Shown here: positions 51,854 through 61,104 of the stretch, in pieces | Layout: every line of letters begins with the position of its first letter | Numbering within the stretch: position 1 is the stretch's first letter | From: Methylobacillus arboreus | GTDB lineage: Bacteria > Pseudomonadota > Gammaproteobacteria > Burkholderiales > Methylophilaceae | Length of the DNA stretch: 64,000 nucleotides | NCBI RefSeq assembly: GCF_020532725.1 | Contig: NZ_JAJAVC010000007.1 | Span: 74,274-138,273, forward strand | Direction of reading: 5' to 3' | Translations under genes and position numbers: made by a program | The notes under the pieces: generated by a model | What the model was told of the DNA's origin: nothing | The model's database searches: none | The model's input: the letters and a program-made list of their open reading frames with translations, nothing else

Positions 51854-51876
51854 CTGCGTATGCTGAAATTATAGGA

Positions 51877-52407
51877 TTAAGTGTAGTTGAGCACTTCTCC
51901 GCGTAAGGTATAACTCGCCACGCGGCATGCCTCGACGATGGGCCGCCAAGCGCGGCCGTAGATTTCGCTGCAGGGCACATGGTCGATGTGGTGCTTCATG
52001 TCGGCAGGCTCCGGGGCCAGCAAATTGTTTGCCGCCTCAATCTGGGAGAAAATGATCATGACTTGCTCCACTGCGGTGATGGTGCCGAGGTTGTGTAGCG
52101 GAATCGCATGCAGGGCTTGCTCCAGCCTGCCCAGTTTGCTGCGGTTGAAGTCGCGCATCTGCCGGGTTTCGTTTTTTAATGGATTGCTGCGCAACTGTTC
52201 GATATTGTGCAGTGTCAGATAAATGTCGTAGGCGATTTTATGCGTCACTGACATCAGCCGCTTGGAGTAGCCGCGCTGCTCCATGCTGCGACGACGGGTG
52301 TCAATATAGTTTTGCCAGGCTGAGATGCCGATAGCGGCAAAAATGGCAATGATGGAGCCAATGGCCTGTACCCAGGCGGCCCATTCGGAAGATGTGAGTG
52401 TGGTCAT
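51877..52407 (-). CDS. Membrane-anchored protein of unknown function
   Basis: A 176-residue protein with one N-terminal transmembrane helix (WVQAIGSIIAIFAAIGISAW, residues about 12-31), then a basic helix (TRRRSMEQRG) and a helical cytosolic domain. I do not recognise the family. The N-terminal layout, a short helix plus a basic membrane edge, is common in phage- or plasmid-borne sensing proteins, but there is no sign of a phage here. Confidence 0.65.
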   Translation of the reverse strand: MTTLTSSEWAAWVQAIGSIIAIFAAIGISAWQNYIDTRRRSMEQRGYSKRLMSVTHKIAYDIYLTLHNIEQLRSNPLKNETRQMRDFNRSKLGRLEQALHAIPLHNLGTITAVEQVMIIFSQIEAANNLLAPEPADMKHHIDHVPCSEIYGRAWRPIVEACRVASYTLRGEVLNYT

Positions 52408-52504
52408 GTGTACGGCGTCAATCTCTCTGTGTTGAAAGCAGGTTACGCAGGCATAGGCCGTGCGGCAATAAGGTTATAACAGTTTCTTATTATTGTGGTG
52501 TTTG

Positions 52505-52547
52505 CCCGTAAAAACAGCAGGAACAGTTTTTGCTGTGTATTTACGGG
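52505..52547. repeat. Imperfect hairpin in the 52408-52653 gap
   Basis: CCCGTAAA (52505-52512) pairs with TTTACGGG (52540-52547), with AACAGC and GCTGT pairing further in. It may be a terminator or a leader structure; the rest of the gap is unremarkable. Confidence 0.4.
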
Positions 52548-52653
52548 AGAAGGTGGGTAAAGGCCAAAAGTCTAGCCTGCCAACATGCGGCCTCAGTTTT
52601 TGCGGCAGCATGACGTTATAGTAAATGGATACCATCCATAGAAAGGCAAGAAA

Positions 52654-53058
52654 ATGAAAGCCTTGTTTAGAGGTAGTGTCATCAAGGGGATGAGGCTGGT
52701 TGGTGTGTTTGAAGACCAAGACCAGGCCATCATCGAGGAATATCTGGACAAGCTGGACAGCCCCGTCACTAATAATGACAAGATTTTCCACCAGTTTGTT
52801 GATCTCATCCCGTCTTCCCAATCGACGCAGTATGGCGATATCCCGCCGCAGTCACGCGTGGTGCTGGCGTCAGGCAGCCTGACACGCGGCATCGTGGCGC
52901 GAGGGCCCTTCCCGGCGCGTTCGATAGCACTTGGCTATGCGGTCAACCTGAGCTTCGGCCATAATGCGAATTACTATGTGGTGGATCTGGAACCCGAGTA
53001 TGTGCCGTTGCGGGACAAGTTGAATGCCTTGGTGGAAAACGCTGCGGCAGTTGCCTGA
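52654..53058 (+). CDS. Unrecognised 134-residue protein ahead of proS
   Basis: A soluble protein with AAGG 7 bases ahead of its ATG. It has a Gly/Ser-rich middle (VLASGSLTRGIVARGPFP) and a strand-rich end (YYVVDLEPEYVPLR). No known motif. It precedes proS by 73 bases. Confidence 0.6.
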   Translation: MKALFRGSVIKGMRLVGVFEDQDQAIIEEYLDKLDSPVTNNDKIFHQFVDLIPSSQSTQYGDIPPQSRVVLASGSLTRGIVARGPFPARSIALGYAVNLSFGHNANYYVVDLEPEYVPLRDKLNALVENAAAVA

Positions 53059-53131
53059 TCTGTTTGCGGCTGACGTAACGCACGTTTCCCGATAAAATCC
53101 GCAGCATCCGAAATTTCGAAGAAACGATAAC

Positions 53132-54853
53132 ATGCGTGCGTCACAGTTTTTCATAGCAACACAAAAAGAAGCACCCCAAGAGGCTGAACTTCCAAGCCAC
53201 AAGCTCATGCTGCGTGCCGGCATGATCAAGCGCCTGGGTTCGGGCCTATATAGCTGGATGCCGCTGGGCTTGCGCGTATTGCGCAAGGTGGAAGCCGTCG
53301 TGCGAGAGGAAATGAACCGCGCCGGCGCGCTCGAGTTGCTCATGCCTGCGGTACAGCCAAAAGAGCTTTGGGAAGAGACCGGGCGCTGGGCCGTGTTTGG
53401 CCCGCAAATGCTTAAAATCCGCGACCGTCACGAGCGTGATTTCTGTTTCGGTCCGACGCACGAAGAAGTGATTACCGATATCGCCCGCCGCGAGATTCGT
53501 TCCTACAAGCAGTTGCCGCTGAATTTCTACCAGGTCCAGACCAAGTTCCGCGACGAGATTCGTCCACGCTTCGGTGTGATGCGCGCGCGCGAGTTTGTCA
53601 TGAAGGATGCCTACTCCTTCCATATCAACCTGGAATCCTTGCAGGCTACCTACGACAACATGTACCAGGCATACAGCAATGTGTTCAACCGCCTGGGCTT
53701 GAAGTTCCGTGCCGTGCGTGCGGATACCGGCGCGATTGGCGGTGACGGCTCCCATGAGTTCCATGTGTTGGCAGAGTCTGGCGAGGATGCGCTTGCATAC
53801 TGTGAGAGTTCTGATTTCGCCGCCAATGTGGAACTGGCCGAGGCATTGGCCCCTGCAGCCACGAGGGGCGAAGCCAGGGAAGCATTGCGTGAGGTAGATA
53901 CTCCTAAACAAACGACTTGCAAGGATGTCGCCGCATTGCTGGGTATTACGCTGCAACAGACCGTGAAATCGATCGCCGTGGTGGCGACGGATGATGCCGG
54001 TAATACGCAGTTCTACCTGCTGTTGCTGCGCGGCGACCATGCGCTGAACGAAATCAAGGCGGCCAAGGTGCCTGGGCTGGCGAGTTTCCGTTTTGCTAGC
54101 GAGCAGGAAATCCGCGACCATCTCAATTGCCCGCCTGGGTTTATCGGCCCGGTAGGCGTTTCCGATCAAGTCAAGGTGGTTGCAGACCGCAGCGTAGCAG
54201 TGCTGAGCGATTTCGTCTGCGGCGCAAACAAGCCCAAGCTCCACCTGGCTGGCGTCAATTTCGGGCGCGACCTGCCCGAGCCGATTGTGGTGGCGGATAT
54301 CCGTAACGTCGTGGAGGGCGATCCCAGCCCGGATGGCAAGGGCACGATCAGCCTCTGCCGCGGGATCGAGGTAGGGCATATTTTCCAACTGCGTACCAAG
54401 TATGCAGCCGCCATGGAAGCAACCTACCTGGACGAAAATGGCCAGAAGCAGATCATGGAGATGGGTTGTTACGGCATCGGCGTATCGCGTATCGTCGGCG
54501 CTGCCATCGAGCAGGGCAATGATGAGCGCGGGATTATCTTCCCGGCCGCCATGGCACCGTTTGTCGTGGCGATTGCCCCTATCGGTTATGACAAGAGCGA
54601 GGCCGTGCAGTCCGCTGCGCATGCGCTGTATGAAGAGCTGACCGCTGCCGGTATCGACGTCTTGCTGGATGACCGCGGCGAACGTCCGGGCGTCATGTTT
54701 GCCGACCTGGAGCTGATCGGCATCCCGCATCGCATCGTGATTGGCGACCGCGGCCTCAAGGAAGGCCAGGTTGAATATCAGGCGCGCACGGCTTCTGCTG
54801 CCGAGGCAGTGGCATTGGCTGACATCGCAGCCGTGATCAAGCGGGCATTGTGA
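53132..54853 (+). CDS. proS: Prolyl-tRNA synthetase, bacterial type
   Basis: A 573-residue class II synthetase. Motif 1 is in [15 protein letters not shown], motif 2 in [21 protein letters not shown], and motif 3 in [17 protein letters not shown]. The insertion editing domain (about 220-400) that clears mischarged Ala-tRNA(Pro) is present, and the C-terminal anticodon-binding fold includes [18 protein letters not shown]. It overlaps the lytic transglycosylase start (TGATG). Confidence 0.97.
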   Translation: MRASQFFIATQKEAPQEAELPSHKLMLRAGMIKRLGSGLYSWMPLGLRVLRKVEAVVREEMNRAGALELLMPAVQPKELWEETGRWAVFGPQMLKIRDRHERDFCFGPTHEEVITDIARREIRSYKQLPLNFYQVQTKFRDEIRPRFGVMRAREFVMKDAYSFHINLESLQATYDNMYQAYSNVFNRLGLKFRAVRADTGAIGGDGSHEFHVLAESGEDALAYCESSDFAANVELAEALAPAATRGEAREALREVDTPKQTTCKDVAALLGITLQQTVKSIAVVATDDAGNTQFYLLLLRGDHALNEIKAAKVPGLASFRFASEQEIRDHLNCPPGFIGPVGVSDQVKVVADRSVAVLSDFVCGANKPKLHLAGVNFGRDLPEPIVVADIRNVVEGDPSPDGKGTISLCRGIEVGHIFQLRTKYAAAMEATYLDENGQKQIMEMGCYGIGVSRIVGAAIEQGNDERGIIFPAAMAPFVVAIAPIGYDKSEAVQSAAHALYEELTAAGIDVLLDDRGERPGVMFADLELIGIPHRIVIGDRGLKEGQVEYQARTASAAEAVALADIAAVIKRAL

Positions 54854-55482
54854 TGACAAAGGCTGGCTTCCTGCTTGTTGTGGCCAGCCTGTTGTGCATG
54901 AGCGTGCCCGCGCATGCCGGTGCGCAGAGAGAGGAACCCTTATCCAATAGCGTGCGTGCCATGATGCAACGCTCCATCAGCGACAGCGCCGCTCCCAAGC
55001 TGGTGTTTGCCAGCAAGGAGGAAGGGGCGGCCTGGTTGCAGGCCATGTCCGGCCGCTTGCAGAAGCGTATCCCGGATGACAGGATGCGTGAAGATTTTCT
55101 GCGGACCGTGCATTACGAGGCGGTGCGCGCGGGCCTAGACCCGCAGCTGGTGCTGGCGTTGATCCATGTGGAAAGCGCATTCAACAAATATGCGGTTTCC
55201 TCGGTAGGCGCGCGTGGCTATATGCAGGTCATGCCTTTCTGGGTGAAGGCCATCGGCGCCAATGACCACAACCTGTTCCATATGCGATTGAACTTGCGTT
55301 ACGGCTGCACCATCCTGCGCCACTATCTCGATATCGAACAGGGCGATCTCTACCGCGCCCTGGGCCGTTACAACGGCAGCCTGGGCAAGCCGCAATATCC
55401 CAACCTGGTCGTCAATGCCTGGCGCAAATCCTGGACTTACCAGCCACCCCTGAACCCGGTTACGGCAACGGCGTTCAATTAG
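54853..55482 (+). CDS. Lytic transglycosylase (SLT domain)
   Basis: A 209-residue periplasmic enzyme. Signal peptide (FLLVVASLLCMSVPAHA), then the SLT fold with catalytic Glu in ALIHVESAFNKYAVSSVGARGYMQ (the ES of HVESAF), and NLFHMRLNLRYGCTILRHYL. It cleaves peptidoglycan glycan strands to 1,6-anhydro ends. ATG 54853 overlaps the proS TGA; GTG 54850 is an alternative. Confidence 0.92.
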   Translation: MTKAGFLLVVASLLCMSVPAHAGAQREEPLSNSVRAMMQRSISDSAAPKLVFASKEEGAAWLQAMSGRLQKRIPDDRMREDFLRTVHYEAVRAGLDPQLVLALIHVESAFNKYAVSSVGARGYMQVMPFWVKAIGANDHNLFHMRLNLRYGCTILRHYLDIEQGDLYRALGRYNGSLGKPQYPNLVVNAWRKSWTYQPPLNPVTATAFN

Positions 55483-55486
55483 CCGC

Positions 55487-56593
55487 ATGGTTGCCGTATC
55501 TGGTCGCCGCTATCGCCTGCTGGTTTATATCTCCGGCCATGGCTATGGCCATGTCGCGCAGATTGCGCCGGTGCTTAATCAACTGGCACAGGATTATCCT
55601 GATATTGAATTGATTGTTTGCAGCGCGGTGAGCGAGGCGTTTTTACGTTCACGCATCCATGCCGGGTTTGCCTACCGGCAACGCAGCGCCGATTTCGGCA
55701 TGCTGATGAAGTCGGCGCTGGAAGTGGATACAGCCGCCAGCATTGGGGCCTATCTGGATTTCCACGCTGACTGGGATGCGCGGGTTGAGCGCGAGCAGGC
55801 ATGGATTGCAAGTCAGGAAGCCGATGCGGTGCTCAGTAATGTGGCCTATCTGCCACTTGCAGCAGCATCCAAGCTGGGTTTGCCTGCGCTTGCGACGTGC
55901 TCGCTCAATTGGGCGGATATCCTCAGGCATTATGCGGATGATACTGCTCTATATGATGTGCAGCGGCAGATACGGGAAGCCTATGCCTGTGCACGCAGTT
56001 TCCTGCGCCTGGAGCCTTCGATGAGCATGCCCTGGCTCAATTGCCATGAGGTTGGGCCGGTAGCGGATATTGTGGAAGATAAACGTGACTTGATCCTGCA
56101 ACGATTGGGGCTGGATACCGCTGACCAGCATAAGTTGGTGCTGGTGGGCATGGGGGGCATCAATACCGAGATCGATCCTGCCAGCTTTCCCGCGTTACCT
56201 GGTGTACATTGGTTATTGCCGCAGGCATGGATGCAGGGTTTGAGGCGGGCGGACCTTCATGCGCTGGAGTCTTTGCAGGAGCATTTCTCCATTTTGCTCG
56301 CGAGCAGCGACCTGGTGCTTACCAAGCCTGGGTATGGCACATTCGTCGAGGCAGCATGCCATGGCATCCCTGTGCTGTATGTGCCGCGTGATGGCTGGCC
56401 CGAGCAGGACTGCCTGGTTTCCTGGCTGGAAACGCATGGTCAATGTTTGGAGGTCAATGCTGGCCAGTTGTGGAGCGGGGACTTTGCTGCTGAAGTGCTG
56501 AACATGCTGGCAACACCAAAGCCGCCAAGAGTCAGGCCACGTGGCAATCAGGAAGCTGCCCACTGGATTAGCGGGCAGCTTGGGCTGGAATAA
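55487..56593 (+). CDS. GT-B-fold glycosyltransferase-like protein
   Basis: A 368-residue protein with a Rossmann N-terminus (YRLLVYISGHGYGHVAQIAP) and the donor-binding VLTKPGYGTFVEAACHGIPVLYVPR in the C-terminal half, resembling the MurG/UDP-glycosyltransferase group. HGYGH is the acceptor-side loop seen in relatives. Acceptor and donor are unknown. It starts 4 bases after the lytic transglycosylase stop, which suggests a cell-envelope setting. Confidence 0.82.
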   Translation: MVAVSGRRYRLLVYISGHGYGHVAQIAPVLNQLAQDYPDIELIVCSAVSEAFLRSRIHAGFAYRQRSADFGMLMKSALEVDTAASIGAYLDFHADWDARVEREQAWIASQEADAVLSNVAYLPLAAASKLGLPALATCSLNWADILRHYADDTALYDVQRQIREAYACARSFLRLEPSMSMPWLNCHEVGPVADIVEDKRDLILQRLGLDTADQHKLVLVGMGGINTEIDPASFPALPGVHWLLPQAWMQGLRRADLHALESLQEHFSILLASSDLVLTKPGYGTFVEAACHGIPVLYVPRDGWPEQDCLVSWLETHGQCLEVNAGQLWSGDFAAEVLNMLATPKPPRVRPRGNQEAAHWISGQLGLE

Positions 56594-56596
56594 AGA

Positions 56597-58240
56597 TTAG
56601 ATGAACTGCGAGAACAGCCAGTAGATGGAGCCTGAAAGCAGCATTGCCATTGGCAATGTGAGTACCCAGGCCATCAGCAGGTTGCGGATAGTGGCCATTT
56701 GCAAGCCGGAACGGTTGGCCGCCATGGTGCCAGCTACGCCGGACGATAATACTTGCGTGGTAGATACCGGCAGGCCGTAAAGGTCTGCCGCGCCTATGGT
56801 GAGCATGGCGACGGTTTCGGCAGAAGCGCCCTGGGCATAGGTCAAGTGTGTCTTGCCGATGCGCTCGCCTACGGTAATCACGATGCGCTTCCAGCCCACC
56901 ATGGTACCCAGGCCCAGTGCGATTGCCACGGCGACTTTCACCCAAAGCGGGATGAACTTGGTGGCCTTGTCGATTTCCTGCTTGAAGGCCATGAGGTTGG
57001 CCCGGGTGTCCGCATCCAGCGGCACGGCAGCCGGATTCTTGTCGATCAGCCGTATGGCCTCGGACGTGAGATACATGTCGTTACGCACGTTGGCGACGGC
57101 ATCTGCAGGCACCTTGCTCAGGCTGCCATAACCCTTGACCTGTTCACCGATATTGCCTGTCACTGCGGCCAGAGCCGGTAACAATTCGGATGTGGCTTTC
57201 TTGGTGCGGATATAGGTGGAAAGCGTTTCCAGAGGTTCGGCAGGTGCAGCGCCAGGTGCAGTGTTTTGTAATGAAGCCTGGGTGACCTGTGCCACTGCGG
57301 CGAACTGCACGGCCTGGTCTACTGGCATAGCGCGATTGAGTGCGTAAGCCATCGGCACTGTACCGACCAGTATCAGCATGATCAAGCCCATGCCTTTCTG
57401 GCCGTCATTGGAGCCATGTGCGAATGAAACGCCGGTACAGGTGAGGATGAGGATGCCACGGATCCAGGCTGGTGGCGGCTTGTTGCCCTTGGGTTCGCGG
57501 AACAGCTCGCGATTCTTGACGATGGTGCGCAAGGCCAGCAATACCAGTGCGGCGGCGATGAATCCGATAAGTGGCGAGAATAGTAGCGAATAACCCACTT
57601 TGCTGGCTTGTGACCAATCTACGCCGCTGGTGCCATCGCGGCCATGCATAAGCGCATTGGCTACGCCAACGCCGATGATGGAGCCGATCAGGGTATGGGA
57701 GGATGAAGCCGGCAAGCCCAGGAACCAGGTGCCCAGGTTCCAGATAATCGCGGCGATCAGCAGGGAAAATACCATGGCAAAACCCGCTGCAGAGCCTACC
57801 TGCAGGATCAGTTCCACCGGCAATAGCGAGATGATGCCAAAGGCCACGGCACCGCTTGATGCCATCACTCCAAGAAAATTGAAGACGCCCGACCACACCA
57901 CAGCGAAATTGGCAGGCAGAGAGTGAGTATAGATGACGGTGGCAACCGCATTGGCCGTATCGTGGAAGCCATTGACGAACTCGAATCCTAGCGCGATTAG
58001 CAAAGCCACGCCCAGAAGAAGGAAAGGGAGCCAGGTCGTGGTCGAGGTGCCAGTATCGCTGACATCATTGTTAAGGCTTATAGCGGTGAATACTATGCCG
58101 GCAATGAGTATGCCAAAAAACAGAATCTGGGTAATGAAGCTGGGCTTCATGCGGAGTTCAGGACGTCCGCTGACGGGTTTGTTGGAGTCTAAAGCGTTGG
58201 TATTCATTAAAAATTCTGTTTGCGCTGGACGAGTCAGCAT
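56597..58240 (-). CDS. PiT-family inorganic phosphate transporter
   Basis: A 547-residue membrane protein with about twelve helices. The two signature repeats are GFEFVNGFHDTANAVATVIYT and SFAHGSNDGQKGMGLI, and a later GLPVSTTQVLSSGVAGTM. A large cytosolic loop lies near residues 320-420. It takes up phosphate, often as metal phosphate, with protons. No phoU-like gene is adjacent. MITE copy 2 begins 66 bases upstream of its start. Confidence 0.93.
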   Translation of the reverse strand: MLTRPAQTEFLMNTNALDSNKPVSGRPELRMKPSFITQILFFGILIAGIVFTAISLNNDVSDTGTSTTTWLPFLLLGVALLIALGFEFVNGFHDTANAVATVIYTHSLPANFAVVWSGVFNFLGVMASSGAVAFGIISLLPVELILQVGSAAGFAMVFSLLIAAIIWNLGTWFLGLPASSSHTLIGSIIGVGVANALMHGRDGTSGVDWSQASKVGYSLLFSPLIGFIAAALVLLALRTIVKNRELFREPKGNKPPPAWIRGILILTCTGVSFAHGSNDGQKGMGLIMLILVGTVPMAYALNRAMPVDQAVQFAAVAQVTQASLQNTAPGAAPAEPLETLSTYIRTKKATSELLPALAAVTGNIGEQVKGYGSLSKVPADAVANVRNDMYLTSEAIRLIDKNPAAVPLDADTRANLMAFKQEIDKATKFIPLWVKVAVAIALGLGTMVGWKRIVITVGERIGKTHLTYAQGASAETVAMLTIGAADLYGLPVSTTQVLSSGVAGTMAANRSGLQMATIRNLLMAWVLTLPMAMLLSGSIYWLFSQFI

Positions 58241-58306
58241 TATGCTGGCGCATTATGACATATTCATGTCATTTGTGTTTCATACGCTTGCCTACACTGG
58301 TGTCTT

Positions 58307-58510
58307 AGAGCCTGTTCACCCTCTTTTCATAGGGCACGTTGCCCCGGCAGCGCAGCCGCTGCCGGGGCAACCCGAAGGGCATGGCCCCAAAACGCGCCCG
58401 CTCTGCGTTGCACTCCTTGGCAAGGCAATGAGCATTACCTGCGGACTGCGCCTTGATCGGACGCGTTTTGATGCCATGCGCACTCCATGAAAAGAGGGTG
58501 AACAGGCTCT
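58307..58510. mobile_element. MITE-like repeat, copy 2 (204 bp)
   Basis: Perfect 24-base terminal inverted repeats at 58307-58330 and 58487-58510. The body contains its own inverted repeat (GCCCCGGCAGCG / CGCTGCCGGGGC). It is in reverse orientation to copy 1 and matches it over most of the body. Its last base supplies one base of the queA stop codon. It has no coding capacity. Confidence 0.87.
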
Positions 58511-59544
58511 TAGTCCTGCCGTTCGATCAGCATCGCGTCGCCATAACTGAAGAAGCGATAGCGCTCTTTTACCGCATGGGCATATGCATCGCGGATATGA
58601 TCCATGCCGGCGAATGCCGATACCAGCATCAATAAGGTACTTTTCGGCAGGTGGAAGTTGGTGAGCAGTCGCTCCACTACCTTGAAGCGATAGCCAGGCG
58701 TGATGAAAATATCCGTGTCACCCGAACCGGCGTGCAATGTGCCGCTGCGTGCAGCGCTTTCCAGCGCACGCAATGCGGTTGTACCCACTGCCGTCACCTT
58801 GCCGCCGTTTGCCTGCGTGCTGCGGATCATATCTACGGTGGCTTGCGGCACGGAATAAAGCTCGCTATGCATCCTGTGCTCGCTGATATTGTCCACGCGC
58901 ACCGGCTGGAACGTGCCCGCACCGACATTCAGGGTGACGTAGGCAAGGTTGATCTCCAGGTTTTTCAAGGTTTCCAGCATGGCGGTATCGAAATGCAGGC
59001 CTGCCGTGGGAGCTGCCACGGCACCCGGCTCGCGCGCATAAACGGTCTGGTAACGCTCTTCGTCTGCGTTGCCTGCCTCATGGGTGATGTAAGGCGGCAG
59101 CGGCAGGGCGCCATATTGCTCCAGCAAGTCGAGCAAGGGCACATTTCCAAGAAATCTCACCTGGAATAAATCATCCTGTCGTGCTGTGACTTCGGCATCA
59201 ATGGCATCTGCAATGCGCAGCAGGCTACCGGGCTTGGGAGCACGTGAGGCGCGAATATGGGCCAGTGCTTCAAATGTCCCGAGAATACGCTCTACCAGAA
59301 TTTCTATCTTGCCACCACTGAGTTTTTCTCCATGTAGCCTGGCCTTGATAACGCGGGTATCGTTAAAGATAAACAGGTCGCCTGGATTGACCAATGTGGG
59401 CAGGTCTAGAAACAGGCGGTCATGCCGTTGGCCGGTATTGCCATCGAGATGCAGCAGGCGGCTGTCCCTGCGTTCCTTGGCTGGAAACTGGGCAATCAAA
59501 TCATCAGGTAATAAAAAATCGAAATCAGTAGTGCGCATTGTCAT
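58510..59544 (-). CDS. queA: S-adenosylmethionine:tRNA ribosyltransferase-isomerase
   Basis: A 344-residue QueA. It starts [20 protein letters not shown] (ATG at 59538, or an in-frame ATG at 59544) and contains [32 protein letters not shown] and [17 protein letters not shown]. It makes epoxyqueuosine in tRNA from preQ1. tgt is not in the window. The gene is divergent from the tRNA-Leu gene. Confidence 0.95.
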   Translation of the reverse strand: MTMRTTDFDFLLPDDLIAQFPAKERRDSRLLHLDGNTGQRHDRLFLDLPTLVNPGDLFIFNDTRVIKARLHGEKLSGGKIEILVERILGTFEALAHIRASRAPKPGSLLRIADAIDAEVTARQDDLFQVRFLGNVPLLDLLEQYGALPLPPYITHEAGNADEERYQTVYAREPGAVAAPTAGLHFDTAMLETLKNLEINLAYVTLNVGAGTFQPVRVDNISEHRMHSELYSVPQATVDMIRSTQANGGKVTAVGTTALRALESAARSGTLHAGSGDTDIFITPGYRFKVVERLLTNFHLPKSTLLMLVSAFAGMDHIRDAYAHAVKERYRFFSYGDAMLIERQD

Positions 59545-59553
59545 AAGGGTTGC

Positions 59554-59559
59554 TATAAT
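59554..59559 (+). promoter_or_regulatory. -10 element of tRNA-Leu
   Basis: TATAAT lies 13 bases before the first tRNA base. The -35 is poor. It overlaps the 5' flank of queA. Confidence 0.55.
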
Positions 59560-59571
59560 GCCGACCTTGTT

Positions 59572-59656
59572 GCCGGGGTGGCGGAATTGGTAGACGCAGC
59601 GGACTCAAAATCCGCCGCCGCAAGGTGTGGGGGTTCGAGTCCCCCCCCCGGCACCA
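59572..59656 (+). tRNA. tRNA-Leu, anticodon CAA
   Basis: The acceptor stem GCCGGGG pairs with CCCCGGC. The anticodon stem GCGGA/TCCGC encloses the loop CTCAAAA, anticodon CAA, reading UUG. The T-arm is GGGGG-TTCGAGT-CCCCC. A long variable arm marks a class II tRNA, and CCA (59654-59656) is encoded. The following gap to 59916 holds only the promoter and Fur box of the next operon. Confidence 0.97.
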
Positions 59657-59865
59657 GTCAGGCAATATTCTTCAGAAAATTCCCTTTATTATTCCGTCGG
59701 TTAGTTGTTAGAGCCTATGCACGACATGCTTCATGCCTGGCGGAGGCGGGATTATACCGGAGCTTGCAGCAACTTGCTCCGCCTTCATTACACTTCTTTA
59801 CATTTATCCAACATATTTTTTCGTACAAGCGCAGTGCTTAGCACGGCTGCGTCTGTAGTCTTTGT

Positions 59866-59871
59866 TATAAT
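59866..59871 (+). promoter_or_regulatory. -10 element of the iron-reduction operon
   Basis: TATAAT overlaps the Fur box that starts at 59869. The -35 region has no good match. Confidence 0.5.
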
Positions 59872-59887
59872 GAGAAAAATTCTCATT
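59869..59887. promoter_or_regulatory. Fur box ahead of the PepSY operon
   Basis: AATGAGAAAAATTCTCATT is a perfect palindrome (8-base arms, 3-base centre) of the usual Fur-box form, overlapping the -10. Strong evidence that the following operon is iron-repressed. Confidence 0.85.
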
Positions 59888-59916
59888 TGGTGGCTCGCTA
59901 GCGTTTGCACGTTGAC

Positions 59917-60540
59917 ATGCAAAATAACCAAGCACAAAAAAACCGCTCATTCTGGCTCAAGCATCTGTATCGCTGGCACTGGATCAGTTCCGCTATCTGC
60001 CTGATCGGCATGTTGCTGTTTGCAGCTACGGGCCTGACGCTCAACAATGCCAGCCGGATTGAGTCCGACCCTGTCGTGACCAAGAAAAGCGGGCAGCTTC
60101 CTGCCTTGCTGCTGCCGAGACTGCAGCAGTCCCAACCTGAAAACGCGCCCTTACCCCAGGTGATTGCCGACTGGATGGCAGGGGCGCTGGCGATTGAGGC
60201 CGGTGAACGTGCGGCCGAGTGGTCGGAGGATGAGGTCTATGTTTCCCTGCCGCGCCCGGGAGGGGATGCCTGGGTAGTGATAGACCGTGAGAGCGGGGAA
60301 CTGAACTACGAATTGACCGAGCGTGGCTGGGTGTCCTATTTCAATGATCTGCACAAAGGCCGCAATGCCGGGCTGGCATGGAGCTGGTTTCTGGATGTTT
60401 TTTCCATCATGGCGCTGGTTTTTTCAATCACAGGCCTGTGCCTGCTGCATATGCATGCAGGCAACCGCCCATTGACGTGGCCCTTGGTGGGGCTGGGGAT
60501 GGTGTTGCCCTGGGTCTTGGCCATACTATTTATTCATTAA
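59917..60540 (+). CDS. PepSY-TM membrane protein
   Basis: A 207-residue protein with three hydrophobic segments (about 22-42, 156-177, 189-206) and a periplasmic PepSY-like domain between the first two. Possible heme ligands are H16 and H21 (KHLYRWHWISSA) and H146 (FNDLHKGRNAG), as in PepSY-TM reductases such as FpvG. Start ATG 59917. First gene of the Fur-controlled operon; it probably passes electrons across the inner membrane. Confidence 0.85.
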   Translation: MQNNQAQKNRSFWLKHLYRWHWISSAICLIGMLLFAATGLTLNNASRIESDPVVTKKSGQLPALLLPRLQQSQPENAPLPQVIADWMAGALAIEAGERAAEWSEDEVYVSLPRPGGDAWVVIDRESGELNYELTERGWVSYFNDLHKGRNAGLAWSWFLDVFSIMALVFSITGLCLLHMHAGNRPLTWPLVGLGMVLPWVLAILFIH

Positions 60541-60550
60541 GGAGAGTTTG

Positions 60551-61066
60551 ATGCGACATGCACTTATCCCGGCCCTGATCGCGGCCATGTTTGCCAGTAG
60601 CGGCTATGCGGCTGGGCTGGATGTCAAAGTGACGATCCCCAGGATCAATGCCGCTGAATATCATCGTCCCTATCTCGCTGTATGGGTGGAAACGCCAAAC
60701 CAAGATATCGCCACAACCCTGTCGGTTTGGTATGCCAAGGACAAGGCTGAGAACAAGGGCACCAAGTGGCTCAAGGATTTGCGGCAATGGTGGCGCAAAG
60801 GCGGACGCGATCTGGACTTGCCGCTGGATGGCGTCTCTGGCGCGACCAAGCCTGTAGGTGAGCACACGCTTTCCTATACTGAAGGCAAGCCGCCGTTGGG
60901 TACGCTGGCCCCGGGTGAGTATAACCTTGTGGTCGAGGCTGCACGCGAGAAGGGCGACCGTGAACTGGTGCGCATCCCGTTCAAGTGGCCGGTGCAGCAG
61001 GCTGCAAGCCTCAAAGCTAGCGGCGAGTCCGAACTCGGTGCGATTAGCCTGGAATTGAAACCTTAA
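60551..61066 (+). CDS. DUF2271 periplasmic protein with ApbE flavinylation motif
   Basis: A 171-residue secreted protein. Signal peptide (LIPALIAAMFASSGYA) ends near 20. The sequence D93-GVSGAT contains S96-G97-A98-T99, the core motif at which ApbE attaches FMN to threonine. ATG 60551 follows GGAGAG. The DUF2271 fold is small and beta-rich. With ApbE encoded two genes downstream, covalent FMN on T99 is likely. Start codon lies 10 bases after the PepSY gene. Confidence 0.86.
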   Translation: MRHALIPALIAAMFASSGYAAGLDVKVTIPRINAAEYHRPYLAVWVETPNQDIATTLSVWYAKDKAENKGTKWLKDLRQWWRKGGRDLDLPLDGVSGATKPVGEHTLSYTEGKPPLGTLAPGEYNLVVEAAREKGDRELVRIPFKWPVQQAASLKASGESELGAISLELKP

Positions 61067-61104
61067 CTTTATATTGACTACTTGACTACGGAGCCCTGAC
61101 TGAT

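Noticed and set aside
53246-54859. 537-residue frame opposite proS
   Set aside because: Mirror of proS codons; no start signal or recognisable domain.
59703-59720. TTAGAGCCTATGCA resembling the MITE end after tRNA-Leu
   Set aside because: Only about 9 bases match and no partner end is seen.
59578-59841. 87-residue frame beginning inside tRNA-Leu
   Set aside because: The tRNA structure is complete; translation through it is not credible.
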